This document shows positions 8,960 to 18,081 of a stretch of 64,000 bases of DNA, piece after piece. Both the position numbers and the translations under genes were made by a program. The DNA is from Fuerstiella sp. (lineage in GTDB: Bacteria > Planctomycetota > Planctomycetia > Planctomycetales > Planctomycetaceae): NCBI GenBank assembly GCA_022447225.1, contig JAKVAZ010000019.1:1-64000 (forward strand), in the 5' to 3' direction. Numbering within the stretch: the first letter of the stretch is position 1; every line of letters starts with the position of its first letter. Below the pieces are notes generated by a model, which ran no database searches, had not been told where the DNA came from, and was given only the letters and a program-made list of their open reading frames with translations.

Positions 8960-10374
8960 TTCAATTTGACGTGGAGTACCCGGATTACCTGCCTCGATAT
9001 GGCCTGAACCATGCCGATTTTGTGATGTTCGACGGAAGAGTCATTGCTTCCGATACTGTGTTAAATGACGGTCGCCTGCAGTGCCATCGTGTTCATCCGG
9101 AAAGCAGCCAACTGCGATTGCTGTATCAGCCGCATGAAAACGGGGCCCCTGTTGTTACGCATACGACCAGCCTGCGTGAATCCGATGAGATTTATCGACT
9201 CGAAGTGGAACTGGCCAGAGGTGAACTGTCCCGCCTTCGCAATTTTCACGGAGCATGGACCGGATCCGGTCTGCAGGTGTCCACTCTGCTGGAAGAACTC
9301 ATAAAAAAATCGCAGCAGATGTTCTTTCGTTCATCGATGCATGGTGCCACCGCAGCAGAAGCGATTCAGTCTCTGTTGGTCACACGCGACGCTATCGGCG
9401 AACTGTGTCGTCTGTACACGAACCAGCGGTTGACATTTCGTCGTCAGCGAGCATCGCACTTTCCCATGCTTTTAGGGTGTGTTTTGCGCGATGTGCCGTT
9501 GTTTGCGGACAGGTTCCTGGAAGTATTCTCTGCCGTTACACTGCCGGCGAACTGGGCTGATCTTGAGCCGGAAGACGGTCGCTATGAGTGGGACCAGTTC
9601 GATGCACTCGTGGACTGGGCTACGGAAAATAAACTGTTCATTCAGGGTGGACCACTGATTGACCTGGTTCACGACAGTTTCCCTAAATGGATGATGTCAT
9701 GGCGCGGTGATATCATCAATCTTCAGAGTTTTGCAGCTGATTTCGTGGAGACGGTCGTCGGACGTTATGTGGGTCGCATTCGACACTGGGAGGTTCTTTG
9801 TGGAGCGAATTGTGGAGGAACTGCGGGGCTGACCGAGCAACAGCGGCTGAACCTTGTGATCCGGACCGTGGAAGCAGCTCGTCAGGTTGACGGACAAATT
9901 CAGATGAGTCTCCGGGTGATTCAGCCATGGGGTGAGTATTTGAGCGACAGTGGAAACCGACTCACCCCCATTCAGTTTATTGACACGCTGCGTCGGACCG
10001 GTGTCCCCATAGCCGAAGTCAATCTGGAAATTCGTTTCGGCACCGGTGCACTGCAGAGCCTTCCTCGCGATCTGCTGGGGCTTTCGCAGCTGCTGGATCA
10101 CTGGTCACTACTGCAGATTCCGCTGAATATTGTACTGAGTCTGCCAACGTTTTTTCCGGAAGCTCGGCGCACTTCCGAGATCGACACCGTTCAGGCTCAG
10201 TGGCTGCGACAGACCATGTTGATGTGTTTGGCGAAAGAACGAGTTGCAGGACTGTACTGTGGAAGCTGGCAGGATGACGAGACACAGGTGGGACTCATCA
10301 GTGAGGATGCCGCGCTGCATCCGGCATGGCAACAGCTCAGGGACCTGGAAAGTGACTGCTGGGCGAATGACTAA
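8950..10374 (+). CDS. GH10-like TIM-barrel protein lacking the usual acid/base residue
   Basis: 474 residues, no signal peptide, so probably cytoplasmic. Residues 1-180 form a beta-rich N-terminal region of unknown fold. From about 190 the sequence follows the glycoside hydrolase family 10 barrel: NWADLEPEDGRYEWDQFDAL (201-220) matches the xylanase W-x-x-x-E-P-x-x-G-x-Y/F segment, LFIQGGPL matches the following strand, and RIRHWEVLCGAN (277-288) sits where xylanases have W-D-V-V-N-E. The acid/base glutamate is not there. A possible nucleophile strand is VNLEIRFG. Related to GH10, but catalysis by the standard mechanism is unlikely; a binding role or different chemistry is inference. Confidence 0.65.
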   Translation: MGVIQFDVEYPDYLPRYGLNHADFVMFDGRVIASDTVLNDGRLQCHRVHPESSQLRLLYQPHENGAPVVTHTTSLRESDEIYRLEVELARGELSRLRNFHGAWTGSGLQVSTLLEELIKKSQQMFFRSSMHGATAAEAIQSLLVTRDAIGELCRLYTNQRLTFRRQRASHFPMLLGCVLRDVPLFADRFLEVFSAVTLPANWADLEPEDGRYEWDQFDALVDWATENKLFIQGGPLIDLVHDSFPKWMMSWRGDIINLQSFAADFVETVVGRYVGRIRHWEVLCGANCGGTAGLTEQQRLNLVIRTVEAARQVDGQIQMSLRVIQPWGEYLSDSGNRLTPIQFIDTLRRTGVPIAEVNLEIRFGTGALQSLPRDLLGLSQLLDHWSLLQIPLNIVLSLPTFFPEARRTSEIDTVQAQWLRQTMLMCLAKERVAGLYCGSWQDDETQVGLISEDAALHPAWQQLRDLESDCWAND

Positions 10375-10690
10375 CGGTTTGAATGGATTACGGAAACTCA
10401 GGCTCGCGGCAGCTCACCACCGCAAAGACTCAAAAGCAGCGATGATCCAATTTGGCTCAACTTCGCTGGTGTCGAGGCACGGGATCGGTTGCGACGTGAC
10501 TTTCAGTGTTTGTTTTCTGTGAACGTCACAGGATGTCAGAACGGTCTGCGTCGTTTGCAAAACAGCACTCGTATCACATGCCTCAGCGGGCTGTCTTGGT
10601 GAAGCAGTAAAAAGCCCCACACCCGAATCGATTCAGCCATTGTGCGCAGTGAGCCGCCTCTGTCCCGGTCTGAATGGTTCTTCGTAGTCG
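10375..10690. other. Gene-free stretch between convergent genes
   Basis: Lies between the ends of the GH10-like gene and the L28 gene. No open frame with coding character, no strong terminator stem with a T run, and no repeat that I can see. Confidence 0.4.
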
Positions 10691-10987
10691 TCATTCTGTC
10701 GGCAAAGCAAATGGATCGGTCACCATTGGTTTTTCGATCTTGCCCGATCGGATGAGACTTACAGGAATTCGTCGCCGGACGACTTGACCATCTTCGATGA
10801 TTCGAATCTTCTGGATATTTCGCTTAAATTTTCGTGCGGAAATACCTGTGGTCTTGCGCCCGTTTCCGCCCAGATACTTGGGTTTTCCACGCTGGCTAAG
10901 CCTGTTGCCTCGTCCCGGCTTCAGATCACCGTATAACTCAAGCTGCTTTGCTCGTTTGATTCGCTTGTTTTTTTTGAGTGTGCTCAT
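10691..10987 (-). CDS. rpmB: 50S ribosomal protein L28, cysteine-free form
   Basis: 98 residues, strongly basic. The centre and C-terminus match bL28 of the actinobacterial/planctomycete type: [20 protein letters not shown], then [18 protein letters not shown], where the usual sequence has a V-C-T-x-C-I-R-S-G zinc-binding end. Here both those cysteines are replaced, and the N-terminal C-x-x-C is missing too, so the protein has no cysteine at all. This is the zinc-independent (C-minus) form. The N-terminus ([20 protein letters not shown]) is unusual for L28. Free-standing gene, not paired with rpmG. The ATG is preceded by a closely spaced AGG. Confidence 0.78.
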   Translation of the reverse strand: MSTLKKNKRIKRAKQLELYGDLKPGRGNRLSQRGKPKYLGGNGRKTTGISARKFKRNIQKIRIIEDGQVVRRRIPVSLIRSGKIEKPMVTDPFALPTE

Positions 10988-11339
10988 GACCTAAGCTCTG
11001 TTCCAGTCAGCAGTTGTCGCAGCAGATGGGCACGGGACCGGCAGGCAGTGTCCACAATTCCCCCACAGTACTGATAATGCGGATAAGTTTCAATTCAGTT
11101 TGCCGTGTTGTCGGTTGCAGTGATCGGCCGTTCGTTCGAACTCATCATGGATGGACACTCAGGGCAGCAGGGACGAGGCAGAAGGGGGTTTCAACATCGG
11201 CACTCACAACCAGCAGCAGTTCCAGGGGCTTGTCTGAGAGGATCGTTGGACATCCTGTCGGTCGTCATTCATTATGTTCGGGAATATAGGAGCCCCGCTG
11301 ATCTTTGATTCTTCCTGTTCCTGAAAACCGAGTGATTAA
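10988..11339. other. Divergent intergenic region, rpmB / DUF1080 gene
   Basis: Should carry promoters for both neighbours. I find no convincing -35/-10 pair, no Zur-like operator that I can recognise, and no coding frame. Confidence 0.35.
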
Positions 11340-12335
11340 ATGAAAATAACAATTTTATGCGTATCCCTGATTCTGTCAGGAGTCTCAGGTGTACACAGTC
11401 AGGTTCGTGGCCAATCGACGGAAATACTGGATGTTGAGCATGCGGATGCGGACTTTGCGGTCCAGGGTGAGTACTCGGGCACGATCGAAGTCAATGGCAA
11501 TGATGTGAAACTTGGTGTTCAGGTGATTGCAGATGGTGACGGGAAATTCCGTTCGGTTGGATATTCAGGTGGTCTTCCGGGCGATGGATGGAACGGGCTG
11601 GATGAAACCAAATTCCCAGGATCCGGGGAAATTATTGATGGTGTGTGTTTCCTCAAATCGAATAGTGGAGCACAGAGCGGCGAGATCAGGGACGGCATTC
11701 TGACGTTGTCGGCAGGTGGAAACGAACTGGGGGAACTGAACAAGGTAAAGAGGAAGAGCCCCACACTGGGTGCGGAAGCTCCCAATGGTGCTGTTGTCCT
11801 GTTTGACGGATCCAATGCCGACAACTTTGTTGAGGAGGACCTTCTGGACGACAATCTGTTGAAACAGGGAGCTACCAGCAGACAGAAATTCGGCAGCTAC
11901 AAACTGCACCTGGAATTCATGCTGTCTTACTCGCCGAAAGCACGGGGCCAGCGTCGCTCTAACAGCGGGTGCTATCACCAGGGGCGCTATGAAGTCCAGA
12001 TTCTGGACTCATTCGGACTGGAAGGCGTCGATCACGAATGTGGTGGGATCTATAAGATTGCCTCACCGGCCGTTAACATGTGCCTTCCGCCACTGTCATG
12101 GCAGACGTATGACGTGGAATTTCAGAAGGCTGTCTACGATCAGGCAGGCCGAAAGACCCAAAATGCCCGGATCACGGTTCTGCATAATGGTGTCAAGATT
12201 CATGACGCACAGGAACTCGGTCACGCTACCACAGCATATATAGTCTCCGAAGGTCCGGAGGATGGTCCGATCTATCTGCAGGATCACAGTAATCAGGTTC
12301 GATTTCGGAACATCTGGGTGCAGCCGGTTCCGTAA
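11340..12335 (+). CDS. Exported DUF1080 (3-keto-disaccharide hydrolase fold) protein
   Basis: 331 residues. Sec signal peptide at 1-20 (Lys at position 2, hydrophobic core ILCVSLILSGVSGV). About 25-140 is a beta-rich region with a NGNDVKLGVQVIADGDGKF pattern resembling the N-terminal part of several planctomycete DUF1080 proteins. From about 150 the concanavalin-like DUF1080 domain: VVLFDGSNADNF, then YKLHLEFMLSYSP, SNSGCYHQGRYEVQILDSF, WQTYDVEF, NGVKIHD, GPIYLQDH and VRFRNIWVQ. The domain occurs in periplasmic proteins linked to sugar and glycan use in planctomycetes; some members cleave 3-keto-glycosides. No oxidoreductase partner lies beside it. Confidence 0.86.
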   Translation: MKITILCVSLILSGVSGVHSQVRGQSTEILDVEHADADFAVQGEYSGTIEVNGNDVKLGVQVIADGDGKFRSVGYSGGLPGDGWNGLDETKFPGSGEIIDGVCFLKSNSGAQSGEIRDGILTLSAGGNELGELNKVKRKSPTLGAEAPNGAVVLFDGSNADNFVEEDLLDDNLLKQGATSRQKFGSYKLHLEFMLSYSPKARGQRRSNSGCYHQGRYEVQILDSFGLEGVDHECGGIYKIASPAVNMCLPPLSWQTYDVEFQKAVYDQAGRKTQNARITVLHNGVKIHDAQELGHATTAYIVSEGPEDGPIYLQDHSNQVRFRNIWVQPVP

Positions 12336-12489
12336 ACGAGTGGCGACAGTGTGACACTGTGTTGCGGACGACACTGTGTTCATGTTCAGGAAGCGTCACG
12401 TTTGGTAAGTGACCTGAAATTTGCCATCGTCGTTCTGATCTGGTCCTGGTTTCTGTGGAATACGATTGAATCGGTGTCGGCTGATAACG

Positions 12490-13098
12490 CTTAGACACGT
12501 GCGTTCGTGGCCACGGACCATCCGGCGCCCCGCGAAGCCGGTCTGGAGATTCTTCGACAGGGTGGAAGCGTGGTGGATGCCGCGATCGCTTCGTCGTTTG
12601 CTCTGTCGGTGTGTCGCCCGGGCAGCTGCGGGATTGATGGCGGAGGTTTCATGCTTATCCGGGATGCCCGGACACAGGAAGCTGTCGCGCCGGATGATCG
12701 GGAGACGGCTCCTGTTGCGGCCACACGTGATATGTTCAAAACACAAACGGGGCCGGAACCTGACAGTGTTCGGGACGGTCGCGCTGTTTTTGCCAATGGT
12801 GCTTCCGGCGGTCCGCGAATTATTTCAGCGACAGTTACAGGTGACACTGAACCATTTTGTATTCGGCATGTTACCCTCCCAGGCAGTGGCTGCACGAAGG
12901 TTTCATCATCAGTGGTTTCCGAATGTACTCCGTATGGAATCAGGAATTCCTCGGGCGGTTCATCAATTGTTGAGGCACGAGGGGCACCAGGTGGACTGGA
13001 TTTCTGCGGCGGGTATCAAGCAGTCCGTCTCTCTCCGAGCCGATGATCTGCCAGGCGCCGCTGACTTACGAAAATATGGCGGGGCAACCGGATTTTAG
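12490..13098 (+). pseudogene. ggt: Gamma-glutamyltransferase, internally deleted and frameshifted
   Basis: Two ends of a gamma-glutamyltransferase of about 550 residues survive in about 200 codons. The first part (from 12501) reads FVATDHPAPREAGLEILRQG, then VVDAAIA, GIDGGGFMLI and APVAATRDM, the usual N-terminus. Around 12760-12800 it jumps directly to the C-terminal GASGGPRIIS. A one-base insertion near 12834 then shifts the frame: the next frame reads LQVTLNHFVFGMLPSQAV, RFHHQWFPNVLRMESGIP, GHQVDW and GAADLRKYGGATGF, and stops at 13098, the true C-terminus. The autocatalytic threonine region lies in the deleted part. A stop codon just upstream also removes the original signal peptide and start. 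Confidence 0.88.
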
Positions 13099-13195
13099 CC
13101 TGGATCGGATATTCAGCCTGCGGGTTTGAGAATTCGTGAGACGGCATGCGGTTGTGATGTGAATTCTGCCGCAGGACGGTCCGTACGGATGCCAT

Positions 13196-14131
13196 CTACA
13201 ACGGAGTGCGCCAGCTGATGTAAGCGAAATGATCGATGTTTTCAGTGGCTCTGTTGATCCTTGTTCGGACCGTACCATCCTGCTCAGATCCGTTACGCGG
13301 TTCGAGGTACAGGATGACTCCGTTGGATACCCACGACAGAATCTCACGATTCCAGCATTCAATGCCATACGATGGTGCGGGGTCAAACACCATCAATTCC
13401 CGATCATTTCGGGAACTCAGAACAAGTACGGAATGTCCCCTGCTGCCGTGAAAACCATGATCTTTGGCGTTCTCGATCAGATCCGGATCAATATTGATCG
13501 ACAGTAGAGCCGGAGACCCGTCAAGGTTCATTATCGCATCACGGCTAAAAGGCAGGGCCATTACATCCCAGGATGTTTCCTGAGTCATTAATTTAAGCCC
13601 GCGATACAAACCCATCCAGTGCGTGCCCTTCCTGGTGAGACACAGTCGGGCCATTTCAGCTTCCGATGCTGCAATCCCGTGAAGTCTCAGCAGGGATGCA
13701 GCGACGGCAGGGGAGCATGTGTAGGGAGTCGACTGAGAAATCAAAAGACTGTCGGGAGCTGCGGGTGCGCAACGAGGAGCCTGTCCAACAATCGGAGCAA
13801 CGATCGAGTAACTTGCCAGCAGGAGAGTGAGTGACCCAAGGAACAAACGCCGAGTCCGACTGATTTCTGTGGCAGACCAATACATCCCTGTAAAAAAACT
13901 GGCGATCATCGGAAGCCAGTTGGCCAGTACGATCAGCGCTGCGTGCGGGAGTATTAAAGTGACAAGAGACTGGTTCCAGATGAAAGACAAATAAAGCGTT
14001 GACGCTGTCACAACCACGATCTGAGCGACGAGCCGCGATCTGTTCGATGCGAATTGTCCGAGCCTTCGTCCCGTGATCATCGCCCACAGAGAAGTGAGAG
14101 TCATCAGCACGAGGGCCAAAAAGAGATCCAT
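13196..14131 (-). CDS. Membrane-anchored C39-like cysteine peptidase
   Basis: 311 residues. The N-terminal 115 hold about four hydrophobic helices (MDLFLALVLMTLTSLWAM; VAQIVVVTASTLYLSFIW; LVTLILPHAALIVLANWLPM; LFLGSLTLLLASYSIVAPIV). The soluble part follows the C39 papain-like fold: oxyanion Gln133 and nucleophile Cys139 in ISQSTPYTCSPA, then His233 in RGHSVLVLS and Asp250 in MVFDPAP. All four catalytic positions are filled, so activity is expected. Unlike bacteriocin-processing C39 enzymes it is not fused to an ABC transporter. The domain probably faces the periplasm; the substrate is unknown. Confidence 0.75.
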   Translation of the reverse strand: MDLFLALVLMTLTSLWAMITGRRLGQFASNRSRLVAQIVVVTASTLYLSFIWNQSLVTLILPHAALIVLANWLPMIASFFTGMYWSATEISRTRRLFLGSLTLLLASYSIVAPIVGQAPRCAPAAPDSLLISQSTPYTCSPAVAASLLRLHGIAASEAEMARLCLTRKGTHWMGLYRGLKLMTQETSWDVMALPFSRDAIMNLDGSPALLSINIDPDLIENAKDHGFHGSRGHSVLVLSSRNDRELMVFDPAPSYGIECWNREILSWVSNGVILYLEPRNGSEQDGTVRTRINRATENIDHFAYISWRTPL

Positions 14132-14851
14132 CGTGGTATCTCCCCGGATGGTTCACCCCTACGAGACCCATTTTTTAAGTCATGTTCTCGGATCGTCGGG
14201 TTGAAAGAACTTTGGTTCGTTGTTTGCCGCGCTTCTGCAGAGAAAAGAAAATCACTGCCTTATTATAATTTCGTCCTTCTCAGATATGGTTGGCAGTGGT
14301 TCCTGGCATTGCGAGACCTTGGGAGGTGGTCTAACCCGGTGACAGTCTGAGTACCGGCAGAAATCGCTGGTTGGACAGCCAGGCAAGGGGCGGTCCTGTC
14401 CATAAGACGATCCTCGTTGACTGTCTTGGTTTCTCAGATTCAGAGTCCGGATTTTGAGATTAACGGGCATGCTGTGCTGCGTTGAACCGGGCCTGAGCAC
14501 GTTTTTCTGTTCGGATTGCCTGAGATTCTCGAGGGGCAAACGCAGTTGACGTCATAAGTTGTTTCGTGCAAACGGCTCGGCGCCGTTCGGATGTCATCCG
14601 AGAGTCGAATTCCAAACTCAACATGACTCTAAAAGCAAATGGTTGTGTTACGAATTGATATTGGCCGTGGTCAAAAGCCATGCACAGTCTGTGTCGTTTG
14701 AAGTGAATGTGAAAGATACGTACCGTACGTGGGGGCTGGGATGAGTAGTCGCATGAGAGGTGTGCGCAGTGTGCGTCAGTTGTGATCGATTGCTTAATTC
14801 AAGCAGTCTGATGGTTTGTATCGTCCGATGAATAAAACGGAGCAATGACAG
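14132..14851. other. 720-base gene-free region
   Basis: Several short open frames on both strands but none with a family match or coding-like composition. A small inverted repeat ACGTA-CCG-TACGT lies near 14717-14729. It should hold promoters for both divergent neighbours. Nothing else identified. Confidence 0.35.
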
Positions 14852-16657
14852 ATGGGAGTTCACATGTTCGGGCGATACGACCGAAAACACTTCAGTTTTA
14901 CCCTGATAGCGCTCGTCGCGGTTTGGGGCGCAGCGAATGGAACTGTCAATGCGTTAGAATTGCTTACGCCGCCTCAGGAATTTCAGTCCCGGTCGCTGGG
15001 AAAGACTGTGCCGGAGGCCACGGCTGAAAAACTTTCGGCTGCTCTCTTCGGACTTTACAATCTGGATCAGGGAGTCGATGAACGTGTGGCTGCAGGGGAA
15101 CAGGTTCGAGCCATGCTTCGTGATGATGCTCTGCGGGACCTTCGATCGTCGGTAGGGCGTCGAGTGAATTTGATTCTCGCCGGACTTCATGCAGAAGCCA
15201 TTGAGTCGCTTTCAACACAGGAAGTTGATGCCATCAAATTGATCGTGGCGGCCGCCAATCGATTTGAAGAGACGTCGGATGTGTCGGATGCGGCCGCTGT
15301 ACGGACCGCATGGCAGCAATTGAGATCCAACACCACGGTGATGGAAATCCTGCGCCCGGTGTTTATGACACACTATTTTAATCACAATGTGCATGTGACT
15401 CTGTCGGAACCAATACTGTCTCGTTTTGTCAGTGACTATCGCACGCGCAACGGATCTATTGCCGAGTGCATTCTGGGAGCCTGGGTAACCGGGTCTCAGG
15501 AGACCAATGCCAGTGTTTCTGCAGATATCAGGCGTTCAACAGGCAAAGGTCATTTTTTGCTGACGTTGAATGGCCAAACATCGTCGAATACACGGGGGAG
15601 AAGAAAGCCGGCGACGATTTTTACTCGTGGAAATCACACATTCCGGATCGACGCCCCGGTTTATTTTGACGGCGAGTCTCTCCGCAGCGGAGAGGCCAAA
15701 ATTGACGTAAATACAAACAATCGTACGGTTGGTGTAAAAACCGATTATGACGGATGGCCGATTGTGGGCTCGTTAGTGCGCAAGATCGCTCGACAGAAAG
15801 CTCAGGAAAAGCGTGGTCAGTCAGAATTCATTGCTGCGCGGAAAATTGCGAATCAGGCATTGCCGGAATTCAACAGCGAAATCAATGAACGATTTGCCGA
15901 AGCCAATTCCTCTATCCAGGACGAGCTGTTTGCCGGACTTCGTGCCAAAGGGGTTGGACCGGATTCGATTTCATCGCGGTCCAGCGAGTCACATCTTGCC
16001 GTCAGTTCCCGGATGATGGGGATGGCTCGCCTGGGAGGAACCGGTCAGCCTTTCGCTCCGTTGCCTGAACGCGGTGTTGCTATTCAGGTGCATGAAACGG
16101 CGGTCAACAATCTGATTGACGGGTTGGAACTGGGTGGGCGTGCAATTCGTGAAGATGAGTTCATGGAGGTGCTGTCCGGATCACTCAGTGAGTTACTCCG
16201 GCGAGACATCAAACTTGACGACACAGACGCAGTTTCTGAAGTTTCTGATGATGACTCTCGGGCAACATTTGTTTTTGACGAAGAAAACCCGGTCCGTGTT
16301 CGGATCGATAAGGACGAGGTCGTATTGGTGCTGCAGATCAGGATCGAGCAGGAAGGAAAAGAAACTCTTCCGAAACACAGAATCGAAGTTCCGATTGGAC
16401 TGAGAATTGAGGATTCCGATATCGTTCTGCTGCCTCCGGAAAAACTGACCGACATACGTACAACTGCTATGGAACGCGTCAGTGCAATCCGCAGAGCCGG
16501 AACTGCCAATCAGATTCGACGAATTATCAGAGCAAGACTGCCCGAACGAAGACTGGACGGTGGAGTCGATATTGAGGCATCGGGCAACAAGACAATTCGT
16601 CTCCAGACGATCGCTCTCAGCAGTCAGGACGGCTGGCTGTATATTGAGTTGCAATAG
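14852..16657 (+). CDS. Exported hypothetical protein, 601 residues
   Basis: N-terminal Sec signal peptide (hydrophobic FSFTLIALVAVWGAANGTVNA, cleavage near residue 35). No transmembrane segment after it. The middle contains an Arg/Lys-rich stretch (RKIARQKAQEKRGQ) followed by a helical NSEINERFAEANSSIQDELF region; near 450 an acidic stretch (DDTDAVSEVSDDDSRATFVF) precedes a regular beta-strand pattern (VRVRIDKDEVVLVLQIRIEQ). It resembles large uncharacterised secreted proteins of planctomycetes, but I can name no domain. An ATG at 14864 is an alternative start and gives a better-shaped signal peptide. Probably monocistronic. Function unknown. Confidence 0.75.
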   Translation: MGVHMFGRYDRKHFSFTLIALVAVWGAANGTVNALELLTPPQEFQSRSLGKTVPEATAEKLSAALFGLYNLDQGVDERVAAGEQVRAMLRDDALRDLRSSVGRRVNLILAGLHAEAIESLSTQEVDAIKLIVAAANRFEETSDVSDAAAVRTAWQQLRSNTTVMEILRPVFMTHYFNHNVHVTLSEPILSRFVSDYRTRNGSIAECILGAWVTGSQETNASVSADIRRSTGKGHFLLTLNGQTSSNTRGRRKPATIFTRGNHTFRIDAPVYFDGESLRSGEAKIDVNTNNRTVGVKTDYDGWPIVGSLVRKIARQKAQEKRGQSEFIAARKIANQALPEFNSEINERFAEANSSIQDELFAGLRAKGVGPDSISSRSSESHLAVSSRMMGMARLGGTGQPFAPLPERGVAIQVHETAVNNLIDGLELGGRAIREDEFMEVLSGSLSELLRRDIKLDDTDAVSEVSDDDSRATFVFDEENPVRVRIDKDEVVLVLQIRIEQEGKETLPKHRIEVPIGLRIEDSDIVLLPPEKLTDIRTTAMERVSAIRRAGTANQIRRIIRARLPERRLDGGVDIEASGNKTIRLQTIALSSQDGWLYIELQ

Positions 16658-16746
16658 GTGACCGGAAAACGTTTTCTGACTGTGTGGAAGCCTGGTTTTG
16701 CTGAACAGCCGAGTTTCCTGCGGATGCCCATTTGGGGAGACCTGCT

Positions 16747-17517
16747 GTGTCGGACTGCCTGAAGGACTGCTTCGGCCTGGTGACGGGTAGCACTCGGGGA
16801 ATCGGAGCGTCGATGGCGGAGGCGATGGAAACAGCAGGCGCTGCTGTCGTACGTCATGGTCTGCCGGAAGATTCGGAAGGGGAACCGGACGTTTCACGCG
16901 ACATCCTTCTCAGCGACCTGAGTACCCGTCTGCCGGATTCCGCCCGCAGTCTTGCGGCAGCCGCTTTAACCCGGGAGCCTCGCACGAATCTGCTCGTCTG
17001 CAATGCGGGGACTTACATCGACCGTCCGTTTCTGGACATGTCATTTGATGCGTTTGAGGCAACCATGCGTCTCAACGTGGCAAGTCAGTTTGTCCTGGTC
17101 CAGGAGTTTGCCCGCCACTGGGTCAGGCACAACATTGCCGGACGAGTTGTCCTCACCGGTTCAATCAACGGACGGCTTTCCGAGCCGGTCCATGTGGCCT
17201 ATGACACCTCGAAGGGTGCGATCGAGGCAATGGTGCGATCGATGAGTGTTTCGCTGGCTCCTCATGGCATACGAGTCAACGGAGTTGCACCAGGTCTGAT
17301 CCACACGCCTCTGACGGCCCCGGTACTGGATCAGAATGCAAATCGTCGGTGGATGGAATTACATACGCCCAACGGAATTGTTCCTGGACCGGACTCATGT
17401 GCGGGTGCCGTTGTTTTTCTTCTGAGTGACGCGGCCTGTCATGTCCATGGACAAATGCTGTTTGTGGACGGCGGGATGAGCATCTGGCAGCAGCCTGATC
17501 CTCCGGACAGCTGGTAA
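16747..17517 (+). CDS. SDR-family oxidoreductase
   Basis: Short-chain dehydrogenase/reductase, 256 residues, NAD(P)-dependent. Classical motifs: cofactor-binding TGSTRGIG (13-20), NAG (86-88), catalytic Ser139, Tyr152 and Lys156 in YDTSK, and the closing VNGVAPGLIHTPL. The C-terminal FVDGGMSIW is standard. Start: GTG 16747, because a strong Shine-Dalgarno GGGGAGA (16734-16740) sits six bases upstream; an in-frame TTG at 16732 would lie on that site. Acts on a hydroxyl or keto group of an unidentified substrate. An about 90-base gap separates it from the preceding gene. Confidence 0.9.
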   Translation: MSDCLKDCFGLVTGSTRGIGASMAEAMETAGAAVVRHGLPEDSEGEPDVSRDILLSDLSTRLPDSARSLAAAALTREPRTNLLVCNAGTYIDRPFLDMSFDAFEATMRLNVASQFVLVQEFARHWVRHNIAGRVVLTGSINGRLSEPVHVAYDTSKGAIEAMVRSMSVSLAPHGIRVNGVAPGLIHTPLTAPVLDQNANRRWMELHTPNGIVPGPDSCAGAVVFLLSDAACHVHGQMLFVDGGMSIWQQPDPPDSW

Positions 17518-17636
17518 ACGCTGACCGGGCTCGATTGTGTCAGTGGATAACGTCACTACAGTTTTCTTAATCGGTAAACTTTTAGTGAGGAGAGCTTCTG
17601 GCATTGCGGGTAGAATGAACGCGGATTGGTGTTCGA

Positions 17637-17777
17637 ATGGCTGTTTGTGCCGAATCTCAGGTTGACATCCCGGTTGTTTTGCCGAAGCAGAAACCACAGG
17701 ACGGCCTGATCACGTTTCGCCGAACGCTGTTTGGCAGTGAAACAGGGGGGCTTCGAGTCGCAGAAGGGATTTCATGA
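17637..17777 (+). CDS. Possible 46-residue open frame coupled to the lipoprotein gene
   Basis: An ATG-initiated frame whose TGA stop overlaps the ATG of the next gene (ATGA at 17774-17777). The overlap is the only support: the product (rich in Val, Pro, Lys and Gly, no signal peptide) matches nothing I know and there is no clear ribosome binding site. Confidence 0.22.
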   Translation: MAVCAESQVDIPVVLPKQKPQDGLITFRRTLFGSETGGLRVAEGIS

Positions 17778-17995
17778 TGCGATCTCTAAATCGATTGGTA
17801 TTGGTTGTTTTCGTTGTTGCAACATTTGCCGGGTGCAGCACCACAGGTACGTCTCAACCAGGTCGCAGGACCACGGAAGTTTCGTCTCCTCATCGTGATC
17901 AGGGAGCTTCAGAGAACAGAACCTCACCGGATTTTTCCTCTCCCCCCCCACCGGTTCCGGCAGCTTATGGGGTATCTCACTCGAAACGTACCTGA
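17774..17995 (+). CDS. Small putative lipoprotein
   Basis: 73 residues. Lipoprotein signal peptide with basic start (MMRSLNRL), hydrophobic VLVVFVVATFAG and a lipobox ending at Cys21, followed by a Ser/Thr/Pro-rich, probably disordered chain with a PPPPVP run. A ribosome binding site AGAAGGG lies seven bases upstream. Such short lipoproteins are common in planctomycetes and not assignable. It ends before the convergent phosphatase gene. Confidence 0.55.
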   Translation: MMRSLNRLVLVVFVVATFAGCSTTGTSQPGRRTTEVSSPHRDQGASENRTSPDFSSPPPPVPAAYGVSHSKRT

Positions 17996-18081
17996 TTTCG
18001 CTTCAGTACCGGCAAAAGCAGAGGTCGCAAACGTGGATGGGCCGGCTCCGTTTCCCGATCATCAACGTCACAGGGGGAAAC

